NCBI RefSeq assembly: GCF_014131735.1
Contig: NZ_CP039121.1
Coordinates: 310,001 to 374,000 of the forward strand
DNA from: Lactiplantibacillus plantarum
Lineage (GTDB): Bacteria > Bacillota > Bacilli > Lactobacillales > Lactobacillaceae
DNA: 64,000 nucleotides
Reading direction: 5' to 3'
The position numbers were made by a program, and so were the translations under genes. The notes under the pieces were generated by a model. It saw only the letters and a list, made by a program, of their open reading frames with translations, searched no databases and was not told the DNA's origin. Position 1 is the first letter of the stretch, and each line of letters starts with the position of its first letter. This document shows, piece by piece, positions 51,149 to 61,035 of the stretch.

Positions 51149-51457
51149 ATGGCATACGGGTTATTATTTGGTGGCATTTTCATGGAAGTTTTAGGGAGCT
51201 TTTTCTTAAAGCGCGCAAACGGTTTTCGGAACTTAATACCAACGATAATGGTGTTGGTTGGATATTTTAGTTCGTTAGTCCTTGTAACGCTTGCAATGCA
51301 ACGCCTGCCGTTAGGGGTGACGTATGCCATGTGGGCTGGACTGGGCACGTTTGCAACCGTTATTTTAGCGGTCGTCGTTTACCGTGAACGGCTCAGTCTC
51401 TCACGTCTGAGTGGCTTAATTGCAATCGTAGTCGGGGCGATTTTACTGAACATTTAA
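51149..51457 (+). CDS. Small multidrug resistance (SMR) family protein, subunit 1
   Basis: 102 residues, four helices. The essential Glu in helix 1 is in GGIFMEVLGSFFLKRANGF, and ITYAMW-type GVTYAMWAGLGT in helix 3 is the family signature. ERLSLSRLSGLIAIVVGAI ends the protein. SMR proteins export cationic compounds such as quaternary ammonium or guanidinium in exchange for protons, as dimers of antiparallel subunits. AGGTGATTAAG precedes the ATG. The next SMR gene starts 18 bases after its stop, so this is a paired, probably heterodimeric, system. Confidence 0.9.
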   Translation: MAYGLLFGGIFMEVLGSFFLKRANGFRNLIPTIMVLVGYFSSLVLVTLAMQRLPLGVTYAMWAGLGTFATVILAVVVYRERLSLSRLSGLIAIVVGAILLNI

Positions 51458-51474
51458 ATCAAGGGGGAATGATG

Positions 51475-51855
51475 ATGCGTGCATGGATTCAATTAGTTAT
51501 TGCGATTGGCGTTGAAATTGCGGGGACCAGCTTGTTGAAGTTATCGGCTGGATTTAAGTACCCCTTGGTTGGAATTGTGGGCATGTTACTATACGGCCTA
51601 GCGATTTTTAGTTTCTCACGGGCATTGAGCAAAATCCCACTGAGTGTTGGTTATGCAATCTGGGCCGGAGTCGGCACAGCTGCGACCGGCCTGATTGGAA
51701 TTTGGGCGTTTGGCGAAATCTTGACGGGATTGAAAACGTTGGGATTCATGGCGATTATTACGGGTGTGATTCTATTGAACATGCCTGCTAAGGCGACTAA
51801 ACCGGCTACTGCGACGCCGCGCTTGGCACGGTGGCGGACCCGGTTTAACCGGTAA
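51475..51855 (+). CDS. Small multidrug resistance (SMR) family protein, subunit 2
   Basis: 126 residues, four helices plus a basic C-terminal tail of about 25 residues (TPRLARWRTRFNR). The helix-1 Glu is in AIGVEIAGTSLLKLSAGF and the helix-3 block is GYAIWAGVGTAATGL. Paired SMR genes such as ebrAB and ykkCD need both products for activity. The partner upstream has a much shorter C-terminus, a difference often linked to opposite insertion in the membrane. Three ATGs in a row follow AAGGGGGA; the third, 51475, has the best spacing. A long bidirectional terminator follows. Confidence 0.9.
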   Translation: MRAWIQLVIAIGVEIAGTSLLKLSAGFKYPLVGIVGMLLYGLAIFSFSRALSKIPLSVGYAIWAGVGTAATGLIGIWAFGEILTGLKTLGFMAIITGVILLNMPAKATKPATATPRLARWRTRFNR

Positions 51856-51932
51856 CTAAAAAGATCGAGAATCTGGCTGATGTTTTAAGCGATTACGCTT
51901 GAAATGCGCCGGTTGATTCTCGATCTTTTTTA
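51856..51932. terminator. Long bidirectional terminator
   Basis: AAAAAGATCGAGAATC pairs with GATTCTCGATCTTTTT. A 44-base interior contains a smaller AAGCG/CGCTT hairpin. It separates the convergent SMR and MetE-like units. Confidence 0.8.
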
Positions 51933-51942
51933 GTTGTTGTAA

Positions 51943-53061
51943 TTAGGCTTCTGACCAGACTTCCTTAGCCGTACCAATGACTAACGCCAACTTGGCCCAC
52001 TGTTGAGCCTCAGTTAACTGGTTACCTTCTTCAGTTGAAGCAAAGCCACATTGGGTCGATAGTGCTAGATTACGCAATGGCACCTTAGTGGTCGCAGCTT
52101 GAACTCGTTCTTTGATCACAGTGGTCTTTTCCAATTCTGGAAACTTAGAGGTAACCAGACCTAATACGATGCGTTTGTGGTCATCATGGTTCCAAATCTG
52201 GTCTAACGCTTCGAAGCCACCCGCCCGTTCGTTATCATATTCCAAGAACAGCCCATCATAGTTAAGCTGGCCAAGGTAGGGTGCAACCACGTCGTAACTG
52301 CCCGAGAAGAGGTACGTGGATTTAAAGTTACCCCGGCAGATGTGGGTCGTGACGGTCAAGTCGCTTGGCAGGTCAGCTAATGCTGCGTTAATCACTTTAA
52401 CGGCATCGGTCGCCCACTTAGTGTAGGCCGCATGGTCAGCTTCGGGATCATTGAGTTTGCTAATTAAGAAAGCCCACGTCGTATCGTCTAACTGAATATA
52501 GCGACACCCAAGGTCATAAAAATGTTGAATGGTATCGTGATAAGCTTGGGCGAGATCATTTAAATAGGCATCCCAGCTGTCATAGAATTTGGTCCAATTG
52601 TCACTCCGATTATCACGGAATAACATAGTTGGTGATGGAATCGTTTGTTTAGCGAGTACGCCAGCGGGAACGATTGATTGTAAGTATTCAAAGGCAGCAA
52701 AGAACGGATGGTCGGGATTATACGCGACTTTGCCAATAAGTTCAGCGTTATCCGTTCGAGTATGGTCCCCCTTGAACTTATAGCTTTGATGGTAGTCGTA
52801 CTTGCCAACACCAGTTAAGCCCCAAAGGAAATCTAAGTGCCACCAGCTGCGTGAAAATTCGCCATCGGTCACGGCTTTGAGCCCGAGTTTAACTTGTTCA
52901 GCGACCACTCGTTTGATTTCAGTGTGTTGGATTTCAAGTTCTTGATCACGCGTAATGGTACCGGCGGCTAATTGTTCATGGGCCTTTTTCAAACTAGCGG
53001 GGCGCAGTAGGCTGCCGACGACGTCAAAACGGAATGGGGCGGTTAAAGTTGTAGTTGTCAT
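51943..53061 (-). CDS. MetE C-terminal-like protein (YxjG/YxjH family), probable methionine synthesis role
   Basis: 372 residues, a single TIM barrel like the catalytic half of cobalamin-independent methionine synthase. Zinc ligands are seen in VTTHICRGN (His, Cys), FLEYDNERAG (Glu) and LSTQCGFAS (Cys). The N-terminal FDVVGSLLRP is the usual YxjG/H start. Members probably methylate homocysteine, with a methyl donor that is not 5-methyl-THF triglutamate in all cases. A methionine-specific T-box in the leader supports a role in methionine supply. The ATG at 53061 follows AAGGAGTTTGATATTTA. The gene is transcribed alone on the minus strand. Confidence 0.9.
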   Translation of the reverse strand: MTTTTLTAPFRFDVVGSLLRPASLKKAHEQLAAGTITRDQELEIQHTEIKRVVAEQVKLGLKAVTDGEFSRSWWHLDFLWGLTGVGKYDYHQSYKFKGDHTRTDNAELIGKVAYNPDHPFFAAFEYLQSIVPAGVLAKQTIPSPTMLFRDNRSDNWTKFYDSWDAYLNDLAQAYHDTIQHFYDLGCRYIQLDDTTWAFLISKLNDPEADHAAYTKWATDAVKVINAALADLPSDLTVTTHICRGNFKSTYLFSGSYDVVAPYLGQLNYDGLFLEYDNERAGGFEALDQIWNHDDHKRIVLGLVTSKFPELEKTTVIKERVQAATTKVPLRNLALSTQCGFASTEEGNQLTEAQQWAKLALVIGTAKEVWSEA

Positions 53062-53094
53062 TAAATATCAAACTCCTTAAATTTTATTGGGAAC

Positions 53095-53405
53095 GAAAAA
53101 ACGTCGTCCTGAATAATATTAATCATTATTCAGGACGACGTTGGGCCGTGGTACCACCTGAGTTCTAGGCTAGTGAACTAGTCTACTCGATACAGCTGCC
53201 AAATGATTGGCAATTGCTAACGCGGGTAACGGTTGTTAAACCGGCTTTAGTTAATGCTGGTTACTTTGTTGCTCACCAGACACTCACCAAAACGAACTAG
53301 GGAGAAGACCATCTTCATTGGTTGTGCCGGTACCGTTTCACCAACCCGATACTCGCTGAACAGCGACACCAATTACTCATCTTTTAATCGTTCTTTAATT
53401 ATTGA
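53095..53405 (-). promoter_or_regulatory. T-box riboswitch with a methionine (AUG) specifier
   Basis: On the minus strand: Stem I with halves ATTGGT/ACCAAT, then GAAGATGGTC, where ATG (53312-53310) followed by G is the specifier. The T-box core GGTGGTACCACGG lies at about 53158-53146, and the terminator AACGTCGTCCTGAATAAT / ATTATTCAGGACGACGTT plus Ts follows. Uncharged tRNA-Met would allow read-through into the MetE-like gene. The specifier was read by hand folding. Confidence 0.88.
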
Positions 53406-53410
53406 CACCT

Positions 53411-53439
53411 ATCATACTGGTAATTATTTTAAATGTCAA
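53411..53439 (-). promoter_or_regulatory. Promoter of the Met T-box unit
   Basis: On the minus strand TTGACA - 17 bp - TATGAT, an almost consensus promoter directly before the T-box. Confidence 0.85.
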
Positions 53440-53522
53440 ATTTAATTTAAGGCCGGAATCGGTGGGCGGGATTAATCCATAGTCATGCTATAATGCAAGT
53501 AACATGCGATTGGGGGCAAATT

Positions 53523-54569
53523 ATGGATAGAATCATTCGGTTTTTTAAGCGGGATGACGTTGACTTGTACTTAACGTTGGCGTTATTAATCATCATTATT
53601 TATTTAATGCGCGGGTTTGCGACAGTTGTTCTATTAACGACGATTTTTGCGTATTTGGGCATTAAGCTTAGTCGGTGGTTAAACCTCCGAACGCACTTAC
53701 CTTATTGGATTGCCGTCATTGTGGTCTACGTCGGCGTGATTGCGTTGTTTATCGGTGCGCTATCGTACGCGGCGCCTACCCTGGTCGATCAGTTGAAGGT
53801 CATTCCAGATATGCTGGCTAAAGCAATCACCAATCACCCGGTATTGAATAAGAATATTGATAAATGGGTCAACCAAGCCATTCATAGTAGTGAATTGATT
53901 CAAAACGGGAAGGCGTTACTCGTCACCGGTATTAAAGGACTGAGTGAGGTTGGGACTGGTTTTACGCACGTCTTAATGGCAATCTTTTTGAGTTTTATCT
54001 TTGCAGTTTCGCGGGGACGAATGATGGTCTTTGGCCGCCAGTTCTTGCAGTCGAAGTTTAAAAAGTTCTTCACGAACGTTTACTATTTAACGCATAAATT
54101 CGTTATGATTCTGGGGCGGATTATTGAAACGCAACTGGTGATTTGTACGATCAATACGATTTTGATGACGATTGGGTTCATGATTATTGGGATGCCAAGT
54201 ATCATGGTGTTGTCGATCATTGTCTTTATCTTAGGCTTAGTGCCGGTGGCTGGCGTGTTGATTTCAATGATTCCGCTAACCTTACTGGGGTTTGCGTCGG
54301 GTGGCTTGATTCGAGTTGTCTGGATCATCGTGTTGGTTATTTTGATTCACGCCTTCGAGTCTTATTTCCTTCATCCACGGCTAATGGCGGATCGGACTGA
54401 TTTACCAGTCTTTGTCACTTTTATTACGTTGATTATTATGGAAAGTCTATTAGGGGCCTGGGGCTTGATCATTGGGATTCCAATTGTTTCATTCTTCCTA
54501 GACATTTTGGGTGTGCAGAATTCTGAGCCGCGACGCGTGACGTCTCAAATAGCGAAACGTGAACCTTAG
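53523..54569 (+). CDS. AI-2E-family (PerM/YdiK-like) membrane protein
   Basis: 348 residues with about seven to eight hydrophobic segments. LPYWIAVIVVYVGVIALFI in the N-terminal part, ETQLVICTINTILMTIGF and the C-terminal FILGLVPVAGVLISMIPL are the conserved blocks of this family. HPRLMADRTDLPVFVTF matches the family's NP-x-x-x-xxxxLHP region in modified form. The name comes from TqsA, proposed as an AI-2 exporter; other members act as Na+/H+ antiporters, so the substrate is open. The ATG at 53523 follows TGGGGGC; ten upstream codons are open but unlikely. Confidence 0.85.
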   Translation: MDRIIRFFKRDDVDLYLTLALLIIIIYLMRGFATVVLLTTIFAYLGIKLSRWLNLRTHLPYWIAVIVVYVGVIALFIGALSYAAPTLVDQLKVIPDMLAKAITNHPVLNKNIDKWVNQAIHSSELIQNGKALLVTGIKGLSEVGTGFTHVLMAIFLSFIFAVSRGRMMVFGRQFLQSKFKKFFTNVYYLTHKFVMILGRIIETQLVICTINTILMTIGFMIIGMPSIMVLSIIVFILGLVPVAGVLISMIPLTLLGFASGGLIRVVWIIVLVILIHAFESYFLHPRLMADRTDLPVFVTFITLIIMESLLGAWGLIIGIPIVSFFLDILGVQNSEPRRVTSQIAKREP

Positions 54570-54674
54570 TGTGATTGTAACTGTACTTTACCGGTAGCAG
54601 ACTTTGTATGGGGTCGGGTGATTTATATGAACAGTAGCTTGTGACTGCGCGTAAAGGTTATCAAAGATAATTGT

Positions 54675-54725
54675 AAGCTGGTATCTTCGAAGTGGATTAC
54701 TTTCGAAGGTGCCAGCTTTAATTAA
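54675..54725 (+). terminator. Terminator after the AI-2E-family gene
   Basis: AAGCTGGTATCTTCGAA pairs with TTCGAAGGTGCCAGCTT (G-U pairs included), followed by TTTAATTAATT. Confidence 0.7.
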
Positions 54726-54897
54726 TTACTGCTTAAAGATGCTGATAGTGACAATTACAAGTCAGACTGTTAGTGTTAAGCTATCAGCGTTCTAGGTGGT
54801 ATAAGGTTGACTTATTTCGACTAAGTGTTAGAGTGAGCGGTTGGAATCTGTTTAGGAGGGGGCGATTACGATTAATCAATCAAATAATCAACATCCC

Positions 54898-55842
54898 GTG
54901 TTAGATGGCTGGCAAGAAATTGAAGCTGACCAAATTAAGCGAATGCAAGGTGCGTTGTGGCATTTGTTGGGCAATGCGATAGCATATTTAAGTCTATTTG
55001 TAATCGAACTAGTGCTTGCAACGATTGGTCATTCGCAATCTTTGCACGCGGATGCGTTTAATAATTTTGCGGGTATTGTTTCATCGGGGTTGTTATCGCT
55101 TGGTATCTGGGGTGGCATTCATAATCATCAATCACATCAAAGTAAAGTGACCGCTTTGGACGGCTGGGAGGCCGAACGTCGCAATCGATTGATGCGATTT
55201 CGTTTACAAGACTTATTCACGTTAATGAGTGGGGTCATTATGTTAGTTATGGCGGTACAAGTTATTGTGAGTGGTGTTAGTAATTTGTTTAAATCACACA
55301 CCGTTCAAGCAGTGAGCGGTGTAACTGTTTGGGGAGCTGCAATCGCGAGCATCGTTATGTTAGTCGTCTGGTACTTTAATCGTCGCGGTGGGCAACAATT
55401 AGATAATTCGACGCTATTGGCTGCGGCAAAGGATAGTCTTAGTGATGCGTTAACGAGCATTGGCACTTTAATCTCATTAAGTGGGGTCTTACTATTCAAA
55501 TTTGCTTGGTTAGATAGTGTTGCGAGTATCGTGATTGGATTCTTTATTTTTGCCGCTGGGTTACAAATTTTTCGGGACAGTGGGTTGCAGCTAATTAATT
55601 ACAGTGATCCACAAGTTGAAAAAAATTATATTAATACGATTCAACAAATTGATGGTGTGAATCAGGTCAATGCAATTGATGTCCAGTATTCTGGGAGCTT
55701 AGTGGCCTTGTCGCTGGTTATAGCAGTGTCACCACGAATGACAGTGGCAGCCAGCTTTCAGCTCAGTGAAAGAATCGAGCAAGTGATGCGAAATCAGTAT
55801 GGCATTATTGACACTAAGGTAATGTTTATGCCGCAAACATAA
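54898..55842 (+). CDS. Cation diffusion facilitator protein, Mn/Fe-type; start codon unusual
   Basis: At least 314 residues with six helices and a cytosolic CDF domain (IDGVNQVNAIDVQYSGS). Helix 2 reads LHADAFNNFAGI and helix 5 AAKDSLSDALTS; the D-S-L-S-D motif is of the manganese/iron-leaning FieF/MntE class, unlike the zinc-type protein at 48,512. The only standard start in frame is GTG at 54898, which has no ribosome site. A strong AGGAGGGGG lies at 54854-54862, five bases before an in-frame ATT at 54865 that would add the residues TINQSNNQHP. Either ATT is used as start, or an original ATG has mutated. Exporter of Mn2+ or Fe2+ is inferred. Confidence 0.85.
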   Translation: MLDGWQEIEADQIKRMQGALWHLLGNAIAYLSLFVIELVLATIGHSQSLHADAFNNFAGIVSSGLLSLGIWGGIHNHQSHQSKVTALDGWEAERRNRLMRFRLQDLFTLMSGVIMLVMAVQVIVSGVSNLFKSHTVQAVSGVTVWGAAIASIVMLVVWYFNRRGGQQLDNSTLLAAAKDSLSDALTSIGTLISLSGVLLFKFAWLDSVASIVIGFFIFAAGLQIFRDSGLQLINYSDPQVEKNYINTIQQIDGVNQVNAIDVQYSGSLVALSLVIAVSPRMTVAASFQLSERIEQVMRNQYGIIDTKVMFMPQT

Positions 55843-55869
55843 GTGTGTTGACTGATAGATTTTAATAAT

Positions 55870-55913
55870 AAAAGACTAGTTTCAAGGTTGAATTCCTTGA
55901 AACTAGTCTTTTA
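55870..55913. terminator. Bidirectional terminator
   Basis: AAAAGACTAGTTTCAAGG pairs with CCTTGAAACTAGTCTTTT, between convergent genes. Confidence 0.9.
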
Positions 55914-55914
55914 T

Positions 55915-57957
55915 TTATGGTTGGCGCGAATTCCGTTGCGGCGTGCGGGCATGGTGGACCGTCAAATTCGTTAGTGTGGCGTCTGTTGCTGGTTTCGTGA
56001 ACAAAGGAATCGTCTCTTCCAAGACATCGCTAAACGCTAAGCCGTACCAGATAGCAGGAGATGGGGTGATGTTTTGTAGTAGAACGCGACCACCAATTAG
56101 TAGTCGATCGAACTGGCCCATAGTTGGGTTGCTAGCAAGGTCCATGATCTGCTGATTCTGAACGACAAATTTAAAATCGCCAACTTGACGAGGTTGTGTG
56201 ATTCCGTAACGGGAATATTGGGGATCGATGCTGTGATCTGCAATTAAGTTCGTGACAATTTGGCGCAAATATAAATTAATGTGCTGTGATTTACGGAAAC
56301 CTAAGTTGAGTTGAACTTCCACGATATTTCGAGTGCCTAGCATGTCAATGCTGTAACTACAATCATAAGGTCGGTTGGTTTCATTAATGGTAATAAACCA
56401 GTAAACCTTAGCGCGTTTAGGCCGCTTATCTAAAATCGAGTACAGAATTGACCGTTTAACCCGGTGTTGATGGTCGACCTTAGCCAAGTAGACTAAGTTC
56501 GTTGCAAATACTGGCAGGTGATCATCGTGGCTTAGCTGGATCAGTTGATTACGATAATCTAGCAGACTAATCTGTTCATTTGCCTGGTTGTAACGCAAAC
56601 GCCGGCGATTACCAAAGAACCAAACGACCATAATCAAGAAAATGACGAGGGTCAGCCCCAAGGTCAAATAGCCACCGTGAATAAACTTGGTCAGACTAGC
56701 CGTTAGAAAGACGGTCTCCAGTGCGCCAAAGCCGAATAATAAAGCTAGCGCCAGCGCCCGGTGGCCCTTCATGTGAATCCACTGGCTAAGCAGGATGGTC
56801 GTCATCAACATTGTTAAGGTGATGGCTAAACCATACGCCGCTTCCATGTGAGCTGAAGTTTGAAATATCCAAACGATTCCTAAGGTGACCAGACATAACA
56901 GCCAGTTGATCGCACCAATATAAATCTGGCTCCGAACGTTACTGGGGTGCTTGATAATCATACGTGGTAAGAACTTTAAACCGACTGCTTCGTCAACTAA
57001 GGTATAAGAGCCCGTGATCAAGGCCTGTGACGCAATGATGGCTGCGGCCGTGGCTAAGATAATCATTGCAATTTGACCGCCCGCAGGAACCATGGCATAG
57101 AAGGGATTGACATTGGTGGCATTGCGCCATGCCGCATCCTGATAATGGGTTAACATCCACGCGCCCTGACCAAGATAATTGAGAATCAAAGTCGTGTATA
57201 CGAACGGCCAAGTGGCGTCGATGTTGGCTTTACCAACGTGACCCATATCAGAATACAGCGCTTCAGCCCCGGTCGTTGCAAGGAAGACACTACCAAGAAT
57301 GAAAATTCCCATTTTATTAGCCGGATTGAATAAGACTTGTACGGCGTAAACGGGTGAGAAAGCTTTGAGAATGACGGGTGCCTGACTGATGTTGATCAGA
57401 CCGAAGATGCCGATGACGGTGAACCAGAGCAACATCATGGGACCGAATGACCGGCCAACGACGGCAGTACCAAACCCTTGAATCATAAAGAGAACCAGTA
57501 AAATAACCGTAACGGTTAGAGGCACGAGCCACGGGTACTGGGAAAAAGCCCCCAGTTTGGGTAATCCCTTTAAGCCTTCAACTGCTGATGTGACTGTCAC
57601 AGCAGGTGTTAGGGTGCCATCTGCTAACAAAGCGGCGCCACCAATCAACGCGACGAAAATTAACCATTTGGCCCGGTGACGAACCAGCGCATACAGGGCG
57701 AAAATGCCACCTTCATGATGATTATCAGCGCGTAAAGCAATCAGGACGTACTTTACCGTTGTAATGAGCATCAACGTCCAAAAGATTAATGAAACACTGC
57801 CGATAACATAATCAGGTGTTGCATTCTTAAGTTGCCCCGCGTCATTGATCAGGGCGTTCATAACGTATAGCGGTGACGTTCCGATGTCCCCGTACACGAC
57901 GCCTAATGTGATTAACATGCCAATCAATGAACGTTCCTGAATCCGTTGCTTACGCAT
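55915..57957 (-). CDS. kup: Potassium transporter Kup
   Basis: 680 residues, the size of the KUP/HAK/KT family. It begins with a basic N-terminus, then [15 protein letters not shown], the diagnostic helix-1 K+-site motif. [20 protein letters not shown], and [14 protein letters not shown] follow as conserved blocks. After about 12 helices a C-terminal cytosolic domain of about 200 residues completes it. It takes up K+ with protons. ATG at 57957 follows AAGTGGGGGTCAATAATTC. L. plantarum is known to carry two kup genes; which one this is cannot be told. No c-di-AMP riboswitch motif was found in the leader. Confidence 0.94.
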   Translation of the reverse strand: MRKQRIQERSLIGMLITLGVVYGDIGTSPLYVMNALINDAGQLKNATPDYVIGSVSLIFWTLMLITTVKYVLIALRADNHHEGGIFALYALVRHRAKWLIFVALIGGAALLADGTLTPAVTVTSAVEGLKGLPKLGAFSQYPWLVPLTVTVILLVLFMIQGFGTAVVGRSFGPMMLLWFTVIGIFGLINISQAPVILKAFSPVYAVQVLFNPANKMGIFILGSVFLATTGAEALYSDMGHVGKANIDATWPFVYTTLILNYLGQGAWMLTHYQDAAWRNATNVNPFYAMVPAGGQIAMIILATAAAIIASQALITGSYTLVDEAVGLKFLPRMIIKHPSNVRSQIYIGAINWLLCLVTLGIVWIFQTSAHMEAAYGLAITLTMLMTTILLSQWIHMKGHRALALALLFGFGALETVFLTASLTKFIHGGYLTLGLTLVIFLIMVVWFFGNRRRLRYNQANEQISLLDYRNQLIQLSHDDHLPVFATNLVYLAKVDHQHRVKRSILYSILDKRPKRAKVYWFITINETNRPYDCSYSIDMLGTRNIVEVQLNLGFRKSQHINLYLRQIVTNLIADHSIDPQYSRYGITQPRQVGDFKFVVQNQQIMDLASNPTMGQFDRLLIGGRVLLQNITPSPAIWYGLAFSDVLEETIPLFTKPATDATLTNLTVHHARTPQRNSRQP

Positions 57958-58140
57958 GAATTATTGACCCCCACTTCAATTAGAACTGTGACTCATACTA
58001 TACTAGCTTTTTTCAAAAGGGGTTAACCAGACAAACTAAAAATTTGCTCATGTTAACAAGTTTCAACTTACGTTTCGTTAGGTGAACTTTACTTCAAGTT
58101 GAGTACAATAAGTAATCCGGTTGTTCGTATTTAGAGGATA

Positions 58141-58196
58141 AAAAATGGGCCGTTTCATTCCAGTTGATAACGCTGAAATGAAGCGACCCATTAGTT
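58141..58196 (-). terminator. Terminator of the cationic amino acid permease gene
   Basis: On the minus strand ATGGGTCGCTTCATTTC pairs with GAATGAAACGGCCCAT with G-U pairs and a bulge, followed by Ts. Confidence 0.75.
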
Positions 58197-58218
58197 TTGA
58201 ATTTATTAGTCTAGTCAA

Positions 58219-59643
58219 TTATTTCTCATCAGTGGCTGTATTCGTCTTCAACTGGGAGTGTTTAACGGAATAGCCAAAGTAAACGACCATACCGATGGCT
58301 AACCATACCACGAAGCGAATCCAAGTGACAGGCTTCAGGTTGATTAGTAGGAAGACACAACAGATGATTGACATGATTGGTACAAACGGGACCCATGGCG
58401 TTTTGAAGGGACGCCGAAGATCTGGTTGTGTTTTACGTAACCGTAAGATGGAGAAGGAAACTAGGGTAAAGGCAGTCAAAGTACCGATATTCACCAGTTC
58501 AGCTAAGTCAGCTAATGGAATCAAGCCACCCATGATTGCGGCAATCGACCCAAACAAGACGGTTGATTTAAGTGGTGCACCGGTCTTGGCGCTAATATCG
58601 CTAAAGACATGGGGGAGTAATCCATCCCGCGACATGGAGAAGGAAATCCGAGTTTGACCGTAGAGACAGACTAACATTACAGTGGTCATACCAAGAATCG
58701 CGCCAAGGTCAATGATTCCGGCCATCCAATTTTGACCGGAGTAAATAAGAACGGCCGAGATCGGATGATCAATGTACTTGGCAAACGTTTCAAATGGGAC
58801 CACGCCAGTCATGATGGCTGATACAGCCACGTAGAGAATGGTACAGATACCAAGAGACAGTAACATGGAACGTGGGAGTGTTTTGGATGGTTCCAATGTT
58901 TCTTCAACGCTGGATGAAATGGCGTCAAAACCGATGAAGGCGAAGAAAACGCTAGAGGCTGCGCCGAAGACCCCTTTGAAGCCAAATGGTAATAACGGAC
59001 TCCAGTTTGCCGGTTTGATGAAGCGCACCGCGGTAAAGATGAATAAAAGAACAACGGCTAATTTAATCACTACCATGACGTTATTGACGCGTTTAGTTTC
59101 TTTGACCCCGAGAGACAATAAAGTGGTAATCAGGATAATAATGGTGAAGGCCGGCAGATTAAAATAGCTGGTCACACCAGGGACGGAACCTGCAGCTGCC
59201 GACAAAGCAGCGGGCAGTTTGAGGCCGAAGCCCGCCAAGAATGATTGAAAGTAGCCTGACCAGCCCGCTGAAACGGTTGAGACAGCGAAAAGGTATTCTA
59301 ACATCAAGTCCCAGCCGATAATGAATGCAACAATTTCGCCGAGGGTTGTGTAGGCATAGGTGTACGCTGACCCACTTTCAGGCACCATCGCAGCGAATTC
59401 AGCGTAGCAGAGTGAAGCAAACAGGCAAGCAATTGCAGCTAAGACGAATGAGATCATTAGGCCGGGACCCGCCGTCAAGGCCCCCGTACCAGTTAAAACG
59501 AAGATCCCGGTCCCGATGATGGCCCCAATTCCCAGCATCGTTAGGTCAAATGTTTTAAGTTCCTTTTTGAGCGGACTGTGATAAGTGGCTAACATTGCAT
59601 TGATATCTTTTTTGCGGAGTAACCGCGTGTGTGATAAATCCAT
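58219..59643 (-). CDS. APC-superfamily amino acid permease, cationic amino acid transporter type (YfnA-like)
   Basis: 474 residues, 12 helices. LGIGAIIGTGIFVLTG is the helix-1 signature of CAT-type permeases, CYAEFAAMVPESGSAYTYAY and FFAFIGFDAISSSVEE are their helix 3 and helix 6 blocks, and RRPFKTPWVPFVP near the end is the typical C-terminal loop. It imports amino acids, often cationic or branched, with protons. The frame extends 25 codons upstream, but AATGGGGCG lies before ATGATTATGG, so the ATG at 59643 (MDLSHTRLLRKKD) is preferred. It is transcribed alone and ends in a terminator. Confidence 0.9.
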   Translation of the reverse strand: MDLSHTRLLRKKDINAMLATYHSPLKKELKTFDLTMLGIGAIIGTGIFVLTGTGALTAGPGLMISFVLAAIACLFASLCYAEFAAMVPESGSAYTYAYTTLGEIVAFIIGWDLMLEYLFAVSTVSAGWSGYFQSFLAGFGLKLPAALSAAAGSVPGVTSYFNLPAFTIIILITTLLSLGVKETKRVNNVMVVIKLAVVLLFIFTAVRFIKPANWSPLLPFGFKGVFGAASSVFFAFIGFDAISSSVEETLEPSKTLPRSMLLSLGICTILYVAVSAIMTGVVPFETFAKYIDHPISAVLIYSGQNWMAGIIDLGAILGMTTVMLVCLYGQTRISFSMSRDGLLPHVFSDISAKTGAPLKSTVLFGSIAAIMGGLIPLADLAELVNIGTLTAFTLVSFSILRLRKTQPDLRRPFKTPWVPFVPIMSIICCVFLLINLKPVTWIRFVVWLAIGMVVYFGYSVKHSQLKTNTATDEK

Positions 59644-60552
59644 AATCATCGCCCCATTTCGATGTGATAGCTTTAGTTTAATCGGTTTTGACAAAGTTAC
59701 GATGGTCAATCCGACCAAAATAAATATTCTGATGGGCTATAGTGACTAAAAGCCAAATAATTGGACGCAATCGCGCGACATCCTGCGACTTCTTATTGAT
59801 TGTCTGACTAATCGTGATTAATTAGCTACGGTATTCAACGCCTATTAATAGGGTGATATAGCGAACATGGCGGGGATTGTTTTTCTGAAGGTTAACTTAC
59901 CTTGTGATTGCGATTGTTAGTGGGGATTATTGAAGGACCTTAGAAAATATGGTTTTGGCTCACTAAATCGCCACTTGATTGATGCAACCTGAAGAACTGG
60001 AGAGAGTGAGCGGCTTATTGGAACCCTTTTTTATTGATATCGATTATATGAATAAAATGGGATTATGATTATCCTTAAAGTATTTTGATGAATCAAATTG
60101 GATAATTAATTTTCTTGCAGGTAAAACGGCCTACGGGAAACTGATGTGACTCGTCTCGACCTTCCAATATCAACATTTATTGACCACATTTGCATAAATT
60201 TTATTATTCCAAATACAAACTTGATTGCAATTCTAAAATTAACAAATACGAATGATATTCATTAGTTGGTGACAATGGGTTTGGCGTTTGCTATATTCAA
60301 AAGGAGAACGCAAATCAAGGCCTGACCAATATTAAAGGCCACTTGAAATTAGTGGACTACTGGGTCTGCTGATTGTTGCTGGTATCGAAGCTAGTGATTG
60401 CAATGACTGGCAGATCTTGAATCAAAAAAGGGGATAGCAAGCTGATTGGTTTGGTGTTGGTAATAAAAGTATTGATACTAGTACGTCTGCATTCATAATG
60501 TATAAAGCATTGCCAGACTATTTCCAGATAATAAAGTTGGGAGGCATTAGTC
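59644..60552. other. Long gene-free, AT-rich stretch with a possible decayed gene
   Basis: About 900 bases without a valid gene. Between about 60300 and 60435 two short frames in different registers (NANQGLTNIKGHLKLVDYW then LIVAGIEASDCNDWQ) follow an AAAGGAGAACG sequence, as if one coding region had been frameshifted. No family is recognised. The rest is AT-rich with many short direct and inverted words but no clear element. Confidence 0.4.
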
Positions 60553-61035
60553 ATGTCGTCATTTCTTAAAGCAAAGACCGTTACACATTACGTGCTTTTT
60601 GCAATTATCCTTATTAGTAGCTTCTGTTTATACGGGTACGTTAAAAATCGTATTGAGTTAAATCAAGCGAGGACTGTACTAACAACAATATTAAAAAGCA
60701 GTCCTTATGACGTGCGTGTCTCGAGAAACACAATAATCAAGGAAGAATCCGGCCCTTTTAGCGGCATTATTTGGTATGAATACACATTTGCAACCAGCCA
60801 AACATTAGCGGAAAGTAAGAAATACAAAAAGTTTTTGCATCAGTCATCAAAAAATATGACCCTGAAAAATTGCCCCATCGTCTATCGCGTAATCGTTAGA
60901 CCGCCGACTAAAAAAATAAAGCATTGGACGGGTGAAATCTATCTCGATACCAATCAAAAACTCAGCGCAACGGGACGTTCGAATTACGTCCAAGCTTTAA
61001 GCGACAAGTCTTTGTGTGAACTAACGATTTCATAA
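60553..61035 (+). CDS. Hypothetical membrane-anchored protein, 160 residues
   Basis: One N-terminal hydrophobic helix (about 12-32, HYVLFAIILISSFCLYGYV) is followed by a soluble, basic domain of about 125 residues, probably outside the cell. Two Cys (in LKNCPIVY and KSLCELTI) could form a disulfide. No family is recognised. The ATG has TTGGGAGGCATTAGTC upstream, a strong ribosome site. Codon use is more AT-rich than in neighbouring genes, and the gene sits next to a long gene-free AT-rich stretch, so recent acquisition is possible. Confidence 0.65.
   Translation: MSSFLKAKTVTHYVLFAIILISSFCLYGYVKNRIELNQARTVLTTILKSSPYDVRVSRNTIIKEESGPFSGIIWYEYTFATSQTLAESKKYKKFLHQSSKNMTLKNCPIVYRVIVRPPTKKIKHWTGEIYLDTNQKLSATGRSNYVQALSDKSLCELTIS

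Noticed and set aside
57958-58140. c-di-AMP riboswitch before kup
   Set aside because: The leader is short and lacks the ydaO motif; only a ribosome site was seen.
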